Below are positions 17,242 to 25,856 of a DNA stretch of 64,000 nt, piece by piece. The stretch's first letter is position 1. Every line of letters begins with the position of its first letter. Origin of the DNA: Flavobacterium sp. CF108 (lineage in GTDB: Bacteria > Bacteroidota > Bacteroidia > Flavobacteriales > Flavobacteriaceae); contig NZ_FQWW01000003.1 in NCBI RefSeq assembly GCF_900129795.1, positions 124,001-188,000 of the forward strand. The letters run 5' to 3'. Both the position numbers and the translations under genes were made by a program. Below the pieces are notes generated by a model. The model was not told the DNA's origin. It searched no databases and was given only the letters and a program-made list of their open reading frames with translations.

Positions 17242-18432
17242 TTAAATTGCGTTATTTTTTTCAATTTGATTGATGATAGTTTCAACAGATCCTGCAGAAA
17301 TAAAAGTGTCTGCGGGAGTATTGATAACATAATCAACTAATTTTTCTACAGAAGAAACGGCAACGTGCATTCTTGTATCTGATGATGCATAATAAACATA
17401 AACAGTTCCATCAGTATCTTCAATCCATCCGTTTGAAAATAAAACATTTGAAACATCGCCGACTCTTTCAATTCCTTCTGGGCCCATAAAATGTCCGGCT
17501 GGAACGTGTGTCACTTTCGAAATATCATTTAAATCTGTCATGAACATATATAAAGTATAGCGTAATCCTGCAGCGGTATTACGAACGCCGTGTGCAAGAT
17601 GTAACCATCCTTTTTCGGTTTTGATTGGGGCAGGGCCAAGACCATTTTTCAATTCGTAAATGGTATGGTATTGTTTTCCGAAGATGATTCTTTCTTGTTT
17701 TACAACCGGATTTGTCATGTCGTCAACATACCCTAAGCCAATTCCGCCGCCGCTTCCAACATCAATAAATCCGTCTTGCGGACGTGTGTATAAGGCATAT
17801 TTTCCGTTTACGAATTCCGGATGCAAAACAACATTTCGCTGTTGTCCGGTATTCGAAATTAAGTCCGGCAATCTTTCCCAATTTACTAAATCTTTTGAAC
17901 GTACGATTCCTGCATTGGCTACAGCCGAACTTGTATCGCTTTTTGGTGCTTTTGGGTCTTTTCTTTCGGTACAAAAAATGCCGTAAACCCAGCCGTCTTC
18001 ATGGTTGATTAAACGCATGTCATAGACGTTTGTGTCTGGTTCTTCAGTTTGTGGAATTACACAGGGTTTATCCCAAAATTTGAAATTATCTACTCCGTTT
18101 GGACTTTCTGCAATAGCAAAAAATGATTTTCTATCGATTCCTTCTACACGAACAGCAAGAAGATATTTTCCATTCCATTTCATTGCTCCGGCATTGAAAG
18201 CGGCATTTACGCCAATTCGTTCCTGTAAAAATGGATTTGTTTTTTCGTTTAAATCAAAACGCCAGTTCAACGGAACGTGAGACGCAGTAACAACAGGATT
18301 TTTATAACGTTCATAAATCCCGTTTCCAGCATTTTGTTCCGGTGTGTTTTTTTGTTCGATTAGTGCTTTATGTTCTTTTTCTAATGCTGCTTTTCGATCC
18401 AGAAAAGTAGTCGAAGAGGTTATTGTTGTCAT
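17242..18432 (-). CDS. GH130 mannosyl-glucose phosphorylase
   Basis: 396 residues, cytoplasmic (no signal). The sequence follows GH130 subfamily 1: NPVVTASHVPLNWRFDLN near the N-terminus, RIGVNAAFNAGA, and D138 in NVYDMRL as the probable general acid. Enzymes of this type split beta-1,4-mannosyl-glucose with phosphate into mannose 1-phosphate and glucose. It sits between the symporter gene (25 bp upstream) and the 2-epimerase gene (5 bp downstream), forming the cytoplasmic end of the mannan pathway. Assignment to the mannosyl-glucose activity rather than another GH130 activity rests on the N-terminal motif and context. Confidence 0.88.
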   Translation of the reverse strand: MTTITSSTTFLDRKAALEKEHKALIEQKNTPEQNAGNGIYERYKNPVVTASHVPLNWRFDLNEKTNPFLQERIGVNAAFNAGAMKWNGKYLLAVRVEGIDRKSFFAIAESPNGVDNFKFWDKPCVIPQTEEPDTNVYDMRLINHEDGWVYGIFCTERKDPKAPKSDTSSAVANAGIVRSKDLVNWERLPDLISNTGQQRNVVLHPEFVNGKYALYTRPQDGFIDVGSGGGIGLGYVDDMTNPVVKQERIIFGKQYHTIYELKNGLGPAPIKTEKGWLHLAHGVRNTAAGLRYTLYMFMTDLNDISKVTHVPAGHFMGPEGIERVGDVSNVLFSNGWIEDTDGTVYVYYASSDTRMHVAVSSVEKLVDYVINTPADTFISAGSVETIINQIEKNNAI

Positions 18433-18457
18433 TTTTGATTCGGTATCTGATTTGTTT

Positions 18458-19849
18458 TTATTTTGTTTGGTCTCTTTTTTCGTTTAAATCTTGTTCTATC
18501 GTCTGGAGTTTTTCTTCAGATAAAGGATAGAATAATATAAAAGCGACTGATATTGCAGCTGCGATTGCAGGGAGTATACTTAACATTAATTGAATCCCGT
18601 TTTGGGTTACGGCAGTTTGTTCAACATTGGCCTGAAAGCCATAATAACCTAAAAGCCATCCGGTTCCGGCACCGCCAATGGTCCATCCAAATTTTTGTGA
18701 CATTGATGAGGCTGAGAAAACCAATCCGGTTGCTCTGCGGCCTTGTTTCCATTCTGAGTAATCGGCACTGTCTGCATACATCGACCAGATTAATGGAAAA
18801 ATACAGCCTGCACAAATACTGATTAAAACCTGAAAACTCATGATTAGAAGAACATCTTCTTTTCCGAAGAAATAGAACGCTAAACTTAAAATTGAGGCAA
18901 CTGCCATTGCTCCAAAAAATGTTTTCTTTTTACCAATTTTGTTGGCGATAGGAGTGGCGACAATTACGCCGATAATATTTGCCGCTTGCCCCAAAACCAA
19001 ATAAATGGAAGTTGGTGTCATGTGGAAATCTGTTCCAAAAAGCGAGAAATCAAAATTTACGGAGCTGCTTACATAATATTTAAAATAATAAACTGCTGCA
19101 CCGTCTCTGATGGAGTTGAAAACTAAAGTTCCAATTCCGGCGCCTAATAAAATCCACCATGGTTTATTTTTTAATAAATCTTTTAAATCTTCTTTTAGGT
19201 TTGATTGTTCGTTTTCAATAGGTTTTACTCTTTCTTTTGTAAAGAAAAAACAAGCCCAGAAAAATGCTGTTGTAATTACTCCAAAAACGGTAATTGTTGC
19301 CAGCCAGCCTGTTTTAGAATTTAAGCTTCCGCCGAAATAATTTACAAGAGGTTCAATTAACCAAAGTGCCAAAAGACTTCCGCCAAAGGCAAAAACCATT
19401 CTGTATGATGATAATGTGTTTCTGTCTTTTCGGTCAGATGACATTACGCCCAAAAGTGATGCGTACGGAACGTTGATTAACGAGTAAATCATCATCATTA
19501 AGGAATAGGTTACGTAGGCGTAAATTATTTTTCCTTTTTCGTCAAAATCTGGTGTGTAAAAAGTTAAAACTCCAATTACGGCAAAAGGAATGGCAACCCA
19601 TAAAAGATAAGGTCTGAATTTTCCCCATTTAGTTTTTGTTCTGTCCGCAATGATTCCAACAATTGGATCAAAGCAGGAATCCCAGATTCTGGTAATCAAG
19701 AACATGGTTCCTACAACGGCAGGCGCCAATCCGAAAACGTCGGTATAGAAAAACAGAAGATACATACTAAAGATTTTCCAGAACATTGATGACGCAGCGT
19801 CTCCAAGTCCGTAACCGATTTTTTCTTTTAAACTAATTTTGTCGTGCAT
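18458..19849 (-). CDS. GPH-family sodium:sugar symporter
   Basis: 463 residues, highly hydrophobic, with the glycoside-pentoside-hexuronide family opening (KEKIGYGLGDAASS, residues about 9-22), DPIVGIIADRTKTKWGKFRPY between helices 2 and 3, and about twelve membrane spans in total. Such inner-membrane carriers import disaccharides with Na+ or H+. With the epimerase and phosphorylase downstream, mannobiose or short gluco-manno-oligosaccharides are the likely cargo. The first gene of the operon, a GH26, ends 167 bp upstream across a repeat-bearing gap. Confidence 0.88.
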   Translation of the reverse strand: MHDKISLKEKIGYGLGDAASSMFWKIFSMYLLFFYTDVFGLAPAVVGTMFLITRIWDSCFDPIVGIIADRTKTKWGKFRPYLLWVAIPFAVIGVLTFYTPDFDEKGKIIYAYVTYSLMMMIYSLINVPYASLLGVMSSDRKDRNTLSSYRMVFAFGGSLLALWLIEPLVNYFGGSLNSKTGWLATITVFGVITTAFFWACFFFTKERVKPIENEQSNLKEDLKDLLKNKPWWILLGAGIGTLVFNSIRDGAAVYYFKYYVSSSVNFDFSLFGTDFHMTPTSIYLVLGQAANIIGVIVATPIANKIGKKKTFFGAMAVASILSLAFYFFGKEDVLLIMSFQVLISICAGCIFPLIWSMYADSADYSEWKQGRRATGLVFSASSMSQKFGWTIGGAGTGWLLGYYGFQANVEQTAVTQNGIQLMLSILPAIAAAISVAFILFYPLSEEKLQTIEQDLNEKRDQTK

Positions 19850-20016
19850 TAGGCTTTTGTTATTTTGGGTGGTTAATTATTTTTGATGTTTCTGTGTGTT
19901 TTTTTTGACGCGGATAAAACGGATTTACTTCGTAAAAACGCGGATAAAAACAGATTTTATTTTTGAATTCTTTAGCACGCAGATGACGCGGGTTTTTAAT
20001 TTTTAATTTTTAATTC
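19850..20016. repeat. Intergenic repeat remnant (CGCGGATAAAA family)
   Basis: Two copies of ACGCGGATAAAA surround ACGGATTTACTTCGTAAA at about 19909-19948. The unit resembles the better-preserved element at 56648-56731. An AT-rich simple stretch follows (TTTTTAATTTTTAATT). Confidence 0.5.
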
Positions 20017-21153
20017 TCAATTTTTAATTTTTTTTAAGTCTTTTTCAAATAAGGTTTTGTCGAGATTGTAATAATCAATAAAATCTTTTTCGCTCGTTTG
20101 ACCTTTGAACGGTGCGTAATAATGCATTTTTTGTTCTTTTTCCTGCCAGCCGTGATTTCGCCATAATAAAACATAGGATATTTTATACTCGCCAATGGCT
20201 TTTGAGAAAGTTCCTGTCCACCATTTTGGGTCTGGAACGGCTTCGTAGCCGGCTTCGGCAACGGCAATTAATTTATGTTTTTCAAGACCTATTTCATTTA
20301 AAATTTTAAGCTGATTTTGAACTTCTTCAATAAATTTTATTCCTTCTTTATCATTATTATTTTGATATGAATCGAAACTTAAAATATCGGCAAAATTATC
20401 TCCGGGATAATTCGCCAGAAAATCTTCTTTTGAACTGAAACTAGCGGTATTATAAACATAAATTAAATTATGTACGCCTTTTTTCTGCAGGTATTCAAAG
20501 GTAAATTTCCATGCGGTTTTGAATTCTTCAGGAGTGCAGTTTCCTTTTCCCCACCAAAACCAGCCTCCGGAAAGTTCGTGATACGGTCTAAATAGAATTG
20601 GAATGTTTTTTCCTTTTTTATCTTTTAAGGAATGAAAGAAATTGGCGGCTTTATCTAACCATGAAGTGAATTTTTGATGATTTTCTTCGCCTGGTAAAAT
20701 GGTTTTTAGGGAATTTCGGGGGTTATCCCATGCATTTTTTCCAGTTGCAGGATTATCAAAATGCCAGCTTATTGTTGATATTCCGCCTCTTTCATTGGCC
20801 TCTATAATATATTGTTTCATTTTGGTAAATGGAATGCCGTCTATATTATTGACATCGTCTTTTTCTAAACCTGCAATATCCCAGCCGTAAAGGGCAGGAT
20901 AATCTCCCACTACATCTTTTATATCGCTTCTTCCGTTTTCATATTTCCAGTTTACTCCGTACGCTAAGTCATCTTGGTGTCCAAAAAGATAACCTCTTTG
21001 TGTAAGCTGATTCAGTTTTTTATATAATGAAAGGGTTTCAGGTGTTGCTTTTTTATCTGAAAGTGACAAATTCGTATTACTATTAATAGACTGTGCAGAA
21101 CATGAAGTTCCTATTAATGCGGTGGCTAAAAGCTTAAAAATGTATTTTTTCAT
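20017..21153 (-). CDS. GH26 mannanase or mannobiohydrolase
   Basis: 378 residues with lipoprotein signal (LIGTSC, C18) and a GH26 barrel: GHQDDLAYG at 58-66, acid/base E193 in RPYHELSGGWFWWG and nucleophile E300 in IAVAEAGYE. It shares the catalytic blocks of the other GH26 here but differs widely elsewhere and lacks the acidic run after the lipid cysteine, so it may face the periplasm and act on imported oligosaccharides, perhaps releasing mannobiose (inference). It is the first gene of the minus-strand operon and diverges from the AraC-type regulator. Confidence 0.88.
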   Translation of the reverse strand: MKKYIFKLLATALIGTSCSAQSINSNTNLSLSDKKATPETLSLYKKLNQLTQRGYLFGHQDDLAYGVNWKYENGRSDIKDVVGDYPALYGWDIAGLEKDDVNNIDGIPFTKMKQYIIEANERGGISTISWHFDNPATGKNAWDNPRNSLKTILPGEENHQKFTSWLDKAANFFHSLKDKKGKNIPILFRPYHELSGGWFWWGKGNCTPEEFKTAWKFTFEYLQKKGVHNLIYVYNTASFSSKEDFLANYPGDNFADILSFDSYQNNNDKEGIKFIEEVQNQLKILNEIGLEKHKLIAVAEAGYEAVPDPKWWTGTFSKAIGEYKISYVLLWRNHGWQEKEQKMHYYAPFKGQTSEKDFIDYYNLDKTLFEKDLKKIKN

Positions 21154-21458
21154 TTTTGAAAATATTGTTTTTCAGTGCATTCTCAACTTCTGGTTTGAAA
21201 TTGCCAACTTACTGCTGAAGCTGAATTTGTCTATTTATAATTCGGTATTGTTTTCTGGATAAAATTATTAAAACTATAAAAAGTTTAAGTATTAAAAATG
21301 ATTAATGTTTATTATTAATACTGATTTTGTAAAGTTGATAATTCTATTTTTCAAAGATAAATGTATGTTTATAGCGTAATTAATATTATTTTATCAATTA
21401 TATATCATATTATTGCAGAAAAAAACCAACTGATGTCAGTTAAAAACAGTTTTAAGAG
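21154..21458. other. Divergent regulatory gap between GH26 operon and AraC gene
   Basis: 305 bp without a gene, very AT-rich. On the minus strand CAAAGATA at 21352-21359 reads TATCTTTG, a consensus -7 box for the GH26 operon, implying a leader of about 190 nt. A small palindrome AACTGATGTCAGTT lies at 21428-21441, just ahead of the AraC-type gene. No terminator was seen. Confidence 0.5.
21352..21359 (-). promoter_or_regulatory. -7 box for the minus-strand mannan operon
   Basis: TATCTTTG on the minus strand fits TAnnTTTG exactly. No -33 TTG is found at the normal distance, which would fit an activator-dependent promoter. Confidence 0.4.
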
Positions 21459-22337
21459 ATGAGTACTGCTAAAAATTTTTATAGAGAAATCGCTCCGCTT
21501 TCTGCCGGAGATAGTTTTTTAGTCTTTGACAGAGTTAAAGATAGTTTTGATTTTCCGGTTCATTATCATCCTGAATTTGAGATCAATTTTATTTTAAACG
21601 GAAAAGGAGTAAGGAGGGTTGTAGGTGATAATATTGAAGAAATTGATAATGTTGAATTGGTTTTGATTGGGCCAAATTTATATCACGGCTGGGAATTAAA
21701 TAAATGTACCAACAAAAAAATACACGAAATTACGATTCAGTTTCATAATGATTTATTTCATGAATCTTTGCTGGCGAGGCGTATTATGAACCCAATTCGG
21801 GATATGTTTAATCGATCTATTCATGGGATTTCATTTTCTAAAAAAGCTGCCGAAGAATTAACTCCAAGATTAGTAAGTCTTTCTAAGTTAGATGGTATGG
21901 ATTATTTTTTGGAAATTACTTCCTTATTATATGATCTTGCCAATTCGAGAAATCAGCGATTGCTTTCTACTTATACGGTTGACTACGATAAGTTCGATGA
22001 TTATGATAAAATGAAATTGGTTTATGAGTATGTACAAAAACATTTTGCTGATAAAATTACTTTAGAAGATGTGGCAAATGTTGCCAGTATGTCTATAATT
22101 TCTTTTAATCGTTTTATTAAAAAACGCACCGGAAAAACTTTTGTCAATTATATTAATGATATCCGTATAGGATATGCCGCCCGCTGGCTTGTTGAGAAAG
22201 ATTTGAGTGTTTCTGAAGTGGCTTTTAAATCTGGCTTTAATAATATTGCGAACTTCAATCGTAGCTTTAAGGCTATTAAAAATTGCACACCTAGTCAATA
22301 TCGTGAGGATTTTTCTGGATTAAAACGTATTTTATAG
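21459..22337 (+). CDS. AraC-family transcriptional regulator
   Basis: 292 residues: an N-terminal cupin sugar-sensing domain (about 20-100, with HYHPEFE at 35-41) and a C-terminal double helix-turn-helix (about 185-285) with the family signature VAFKSGFNNIANFNRSFKAIKNCTP. It has no membrane segment, so it is a one-component cytoplasmic sensor, unlike the hybrid two-component systems that control many Bacteroides loci. Lying between the two divergently arranged mannan operons, it is the obvious candidate activator of both; the inducer may be a mannobiose-like sugar (inference). Confidence 0.9.
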   Translation: MSTAKNFYREIAPLSAGDSFLVFDRVKDSFDFPVHYHPEFEINFILNGKGVRRVVGDNIEEIDNVELVLIGPNLYHGWELNKCTNKKIHEITIQFHNDLFHESLLARRIMNPIRDMFNRSIHGISFSKKAAEELTPRLVSLSKLDGMDYFLEITSLLYDLANSRNQRLLSTYTVDYDKFDDYDKMKLVYEYVQKHFADKITLEDVANVASMSIISFNRFIKKRTGKTFVNYINDIRIGYAARWLVEKDLSVSEVAFKSGFNNIANFNRSFKAIKNCTPSQYREDFSGLKRIL

Positions 22338-22646
22338 TGATACTTTTTTTGCATAAATAAATATTATTTTTAACGAAAACGTTTGATTTTTAAGATTTCG
22401 TTAACTTTTCTGTATAATAGCGGTTGTTAAGGGTTGTTTCATTGCGAATAATTCATTTTTTATTTGGTTTTATTTTATTATGTGTTTTTTTAAAGAGATA
22501 TAGTGAAAATATTATCATTAAATGATGAAATACTATCGATTTGATAATCGGATCTGTTATAGATTTGTTAAATAATTTCGAAGTAAAAGTTTCCCTTACT
22601 GCTTAATTATGGAATGAAACAAATTTAAACTAACCAAACACTTATT
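22338..22646. other. Leader region ahead of susC
   Basis: 309 bp without a gene. TAACGAAA at 22371-22378 pairs with TTTCGTTA at 22396-22403 in a weak hairpin after the AraC gene. A promoter candidate lies at 22540-22567. The remaining sequence is AT-rich with no further structure that I can support. Confidence 0.5.
22540..22567 (+). promoter_or_regulatory. Promoter candidate for the SusCD operon
   Basis: TTTG at 22540-22543 and TAGATTTG at 22560-22567, 16 bp apart, match the -33/-7 pattern with the same spacing as the esterase promoter at 5850. The start near 22574 gives a leader of about 73 nt. Confidence 0.5.
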
Positions 22647-25600
22647 ATGAAAAAACTAATGACTAACTTTATTCATTGGAACGCTAACCACAGAGCGGTT
22701 CCTCTGATTTTATTTTTGTTACTGACAAGTAATTTTATTACGGCTCAGGTAAAAGTATCGGGAACGGTATCTGATGAAAAAGGGTTATCGATTCCTGGCG
22801 CTAATATTTCGATAGCAGGATCTAAGACCACTACTTCAACTGATTTTGACGGAAAATATTCTATTGATGCTCCTGCAAATGCAACTTTAGTATATTCCTT
22901 TATTGGATTTAATACACAAAGAATTGCAGTTGATGGTAAAAGAACAATCAATGTAGTTTTAAAATCAAGTGCTGAAGACTTAAAAGATGTAGTTGTAATT
23001 GGTTACGGTACACAAAAGAGAAAAGATGTGAACAGTGCTATTTCCAGCATTAGTTCAAAAGATATTGAAAACCTAAAAGTTGCTTCGTTTGATCAAATGA
23101 TGCAGGGTAAAGCAGCCGGGGTTGTTGTAAATAGTAATTCTGGTGAGCCGGGAAGTAACGTTTCGGTAAGAATTAGAGGGGTTTCGTCTTTAACAGGAAC
23201 AAACGAACCTTTATATGTAATTGATGGTGTGCCAATTTCAGGAGATGCAAGAAACTCATCAACTTCTGGAAGAAATGCACAAGGAAATTCTAATTTCTCT
23301 AATAATGGTAATATCACACAAAGCCCTTTAGCCCTTATTAATCCTAGTGACATTGAATCTATTGATATTTTAAAAGATGCTTCGGCGACTGCTATTTATG
23401 GTTCTCGTGGAGCTAATGGTGTTGTAATTGTAACGACTAAATCTGGTAAAAAAGGTACTGGTAAATTATCTTTTGAGAATTCTTATACTATAAGTAACCT
23501 GCCTAAAAGACTACATTCTATGAACCTGCAGGAATATGCGAGACATCAAAATGCTTTATCTGCTGTATACGATCCAACTTCTTTCAGACCTGAATTTGCT
23601 CATCCTGAACTTTTAGGAAAAGGTACAGACTGGCAGGATGCGATTTATGAAACAGGATTTATGAGTTCTAATCAGCTTTCTTTTTCAGGTGGTAAAGAAG
23701 GAGTGAATTACTATATATCTGGAGGAGTTTTGAATCAGGAAGGTATTGTTATAGAATCAGGATTTAAAAGATACAATTTTAGAGCCAATATTGATGCTAA
23801 AGTTAATTCGTTTATAAAAGTTGGGGTTAATGTAAGCGGTGCTATTACAGATGAAAAATTAACGCTTAACGGACAGTTTAACGGAGTTGTGGCGACTTCA
23901 TTATTAGCAACTCCAGATGTTGCGGTTAGAGAACTTTCGGGAGCTTTTGCCGGCCCGCCTGCTGGTGGGGCAACATCATTTGTTAATCCGGTTGCGACTT
24001 CTTTATTAGGATCAAATACATTGGTTAGAAAAAACTATTCAGGGAATTTCTATACTCAGGTTGATATCATAAAAGGCTTAGAATATCGTTTTGAAGCGGG
24101 TGGTTATATATATGACAATTTAGGAGAAAGATTTGACCCGATGTATTCCTTGGGGAATGCAGTAAAAAGCTTTGCTAATTTATATCACAACCCATCTACT
24201 GGTAATTCATGGAACTTAAAAAACATGCTTACTTACAGAAAAACTATTGGCAGACATAATTTTACTGTTCTTGCGGTTCAGGAGTCAAACAGAGCACACT
24301 GGGAAGGATATACAATAACAGGTTATGGATATAAAGATAATAATGATAAATCGTTAGCGGCCTCTGATTTATCAAAAGCGGTTACAAGCGGAGTTTACTC
24401 AGGGACTCAGACTTTGGCTTCTTATTTAGGAAGGGTGGTTTATGACTTTGGTGATAAATACAGTGTTACAGGAGCAGTTAGAACAGATGGTTCTTCTAAA
24501 TTTTTCGTAGGAAATAAATGGGGTGTTTTTAGTTCTGCGAGCGGTTCTTGGAAACTTTCTCATGAAGATTTTATGGCTAATACGAGAGAGTATGTTGATA
24601 ATATTAAAATTAGAGTGGGCTGGGGACAAACTGGTAATAACCAGATTGGTAATAGTCTTTACGATTCTAACCTGCATTTAATTAATAGTACAATGGGAAC
24701 TTCTTACCTGCCATCAAATACGGCAAATAAAGATTTGAAGTGGGAAACTCAGGAACAGACCAATTTAGGATTAGATTTTACAATGTTTGACTCTAAGCTT
24801 TCTGCAACGATCGATGTGTATCAAAAAGTTTCTAAAGATTTCTTGTATCAGGTTCCTTTGCCAAACTTCCTTTCCGGAGGAGGTGATTATGAGGGTGGTG
24901 TAAATCCTCCATCTTTTAACCTTGGAAGTATGAAAAATAAAGGTATTGAGGTTACGCTTAATTATACACAGCAATTTACGCCAAACTTTTCATGGAATGC
25001 AAGTGCAAACTTTACAAAATATGAAAATGAAGTTACCAATATGGCAGGATTAAACATTGTTAAAACAATGGGTACACTGGCTTATAATACGGTTACAGTA
25101 TCAAGAACTCAGGAAGGTCTGCCTATAGGTTCATTTATAGGTTATCAAGCGACAGGGATTTACAGAACTGACGAAGATTTATTGACTTATGGCTACGAAA
25201 ATGCTTCAGGTACAAGAGTACCTTTGAAAAACGGAACAAATTCATTACAGCCAAACTTTATAAAAGGAGACGTAATTTATAAAGATCAAAATAACGATGG
25301 TATTATTGATACAAAAGATTTAGTTACGATTGGAAATCCAAACCCAAAATTCACTTACGGGTTTACAAACAACTTTAAATACAAAAATGTTGATTTGTCT
25401 ATTTTCCTTCAGGGAACTGCCGGAAACAAGCTGATGAATTTAACTCGTATGTCTGGTACATTAAACAGTAACTTAGGAACTAATTATTTAACTGATGCTG
25501 CTGATTTTTATTCTGCAGATAATTTAGATGCTTCACTGCCTAGACCTTCTGCTTATAATGATATTAACAATGCGGTTTCGTCAAGAATTATCGAAGATGG

Positions 25601-25844
25601 TTCATACTTAAGAATTCAGAATGTAACTTTAGGATATTCACTTCCTTCTGACATCATCTCAAAAATAAAATTAACAAGATTGAGAATTTACGCTTCTGGA
25701 CAAAACTTGTACACTTTTACCAAATATAAAGGATACGATCCTGAAGTTGGTTCTTATAATCAAGATGCATTATTATCGGGTGTTGATAATGGTCGTTATC
25801 CTGTGCCTAGACAAATATCTTTTGGTTTTAATGTTGAATTTTAA
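22647..25844 (+). CDS. SusC-like TonB-dependent outer-membrane transporter
   Basis: 1065 residues: signal peptide to about A33-Q34, a CarboxypepD_reg-like domain (about 36-108), a VVVIGYGTQKR segment at 115-125, the plug (about 115-260, with LYVIDGVPISG and DATASAIYGSRGANGVVIVTTKSG-type blocks) and a C-terminal barrel ending in FNVEF. This is the energy-dependent import channel that works with the SusD lid encoded 12 bp downstream. Context points to mannan oligosaccharides. It heads the plus-strand operon. Confidence 0.95.
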   Translation: MKKLMTNFIHWNANHRAVPLILFLLLTSNFITAQVKVSGTVSDEKGLSIPGANISIAGSKTTTSTDFDGKYSIDAPANATLVYSFIGFNTQRIAVDGKRTINVVLKSSAEDLKDVVVIGYGTQKRKDVNSAISSISSKDIENLKVASFDQMMQGKAAGVVVNSNSGEPGSNVSVRIRGVSSLTGTNEPLYVIDGVPISGDARNSSTSGRNAQGNSNFSNNGNITQSPLALINPSDIESIDILKDASATAIYGSRGANGVVIVTTKSGKKGTGKLSFENSYTISNLPKRLHSMNLQEYARHQNALSAVYDPTSFRPEFAHPELLGKGTDWQDAIYETGFMSSNQLSFSGGKEGVNYYISGGVLNQEGIVIESGFKRYNFRANIDAKVNSFIKVGVNVSGAITDEKLTLNGQFNGVVATSLLATPDVAVRELSGAFAGPPAGGATSFVNPVATSLLGSNTLVRKNYSGNFYTQVDIIKGLEYRFEAGGYIYDNLGERFDPMYSLGNAVKSFANLYHNPSTGNSWNLKNMLTYRKTIGRHNFTVLAVQESNRAHWEGYTITGYGYKDNNDKSLAASDLSKAVTSGVYSGTQTLASYLGRVVYDFGDKYSVTGAVRTDGSSKFFVGNKWGVFSSASGSWKLSHEDFMANTREYVDNIKIRVGWGQTGNNQIGNSLYDSNLHLINSTMGTSYLPSNTANKDLKWETQEQTNLGLDFTMFDSKLSATIDVYQKVSKDFLYQVPLPNFLSGGGDYEGGVNPPSFNLGSMKNKGIEVTLNYTQQFTPNFSWNASANFTKYENEVTNMAGLNIVKTMGTLAYNTVTVSRTQEGLPIGSFIGYQATGIYRTDEDLLTYGYENASGTRVPLKNGTNSLQPNFIKGDVIYKDQNNDGIIDTKDLVTIGNPNPKFTYGFTNNFKYKNVDLSIFLQGTAGNKLMNLTRMSGTLNSNLGTNYLTDAADFYSADNLDASLPRPSAYNDINNAVSSRIIEDGSYLRIQNVTLGYSLPSDIISKIKLTRLRIYASGQNLYTFTKYKGYDPEVGSYNQDALLSGVDNGRYPVPRQISFGFNVEF

Positions 25845-25856
25845 TACGAAATTAAT

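Noticed and set aside
17660..17986. 108-residue open frame antisense to GH130
   Set aside because: Shadow of the GH130 gene with no recognisable features.
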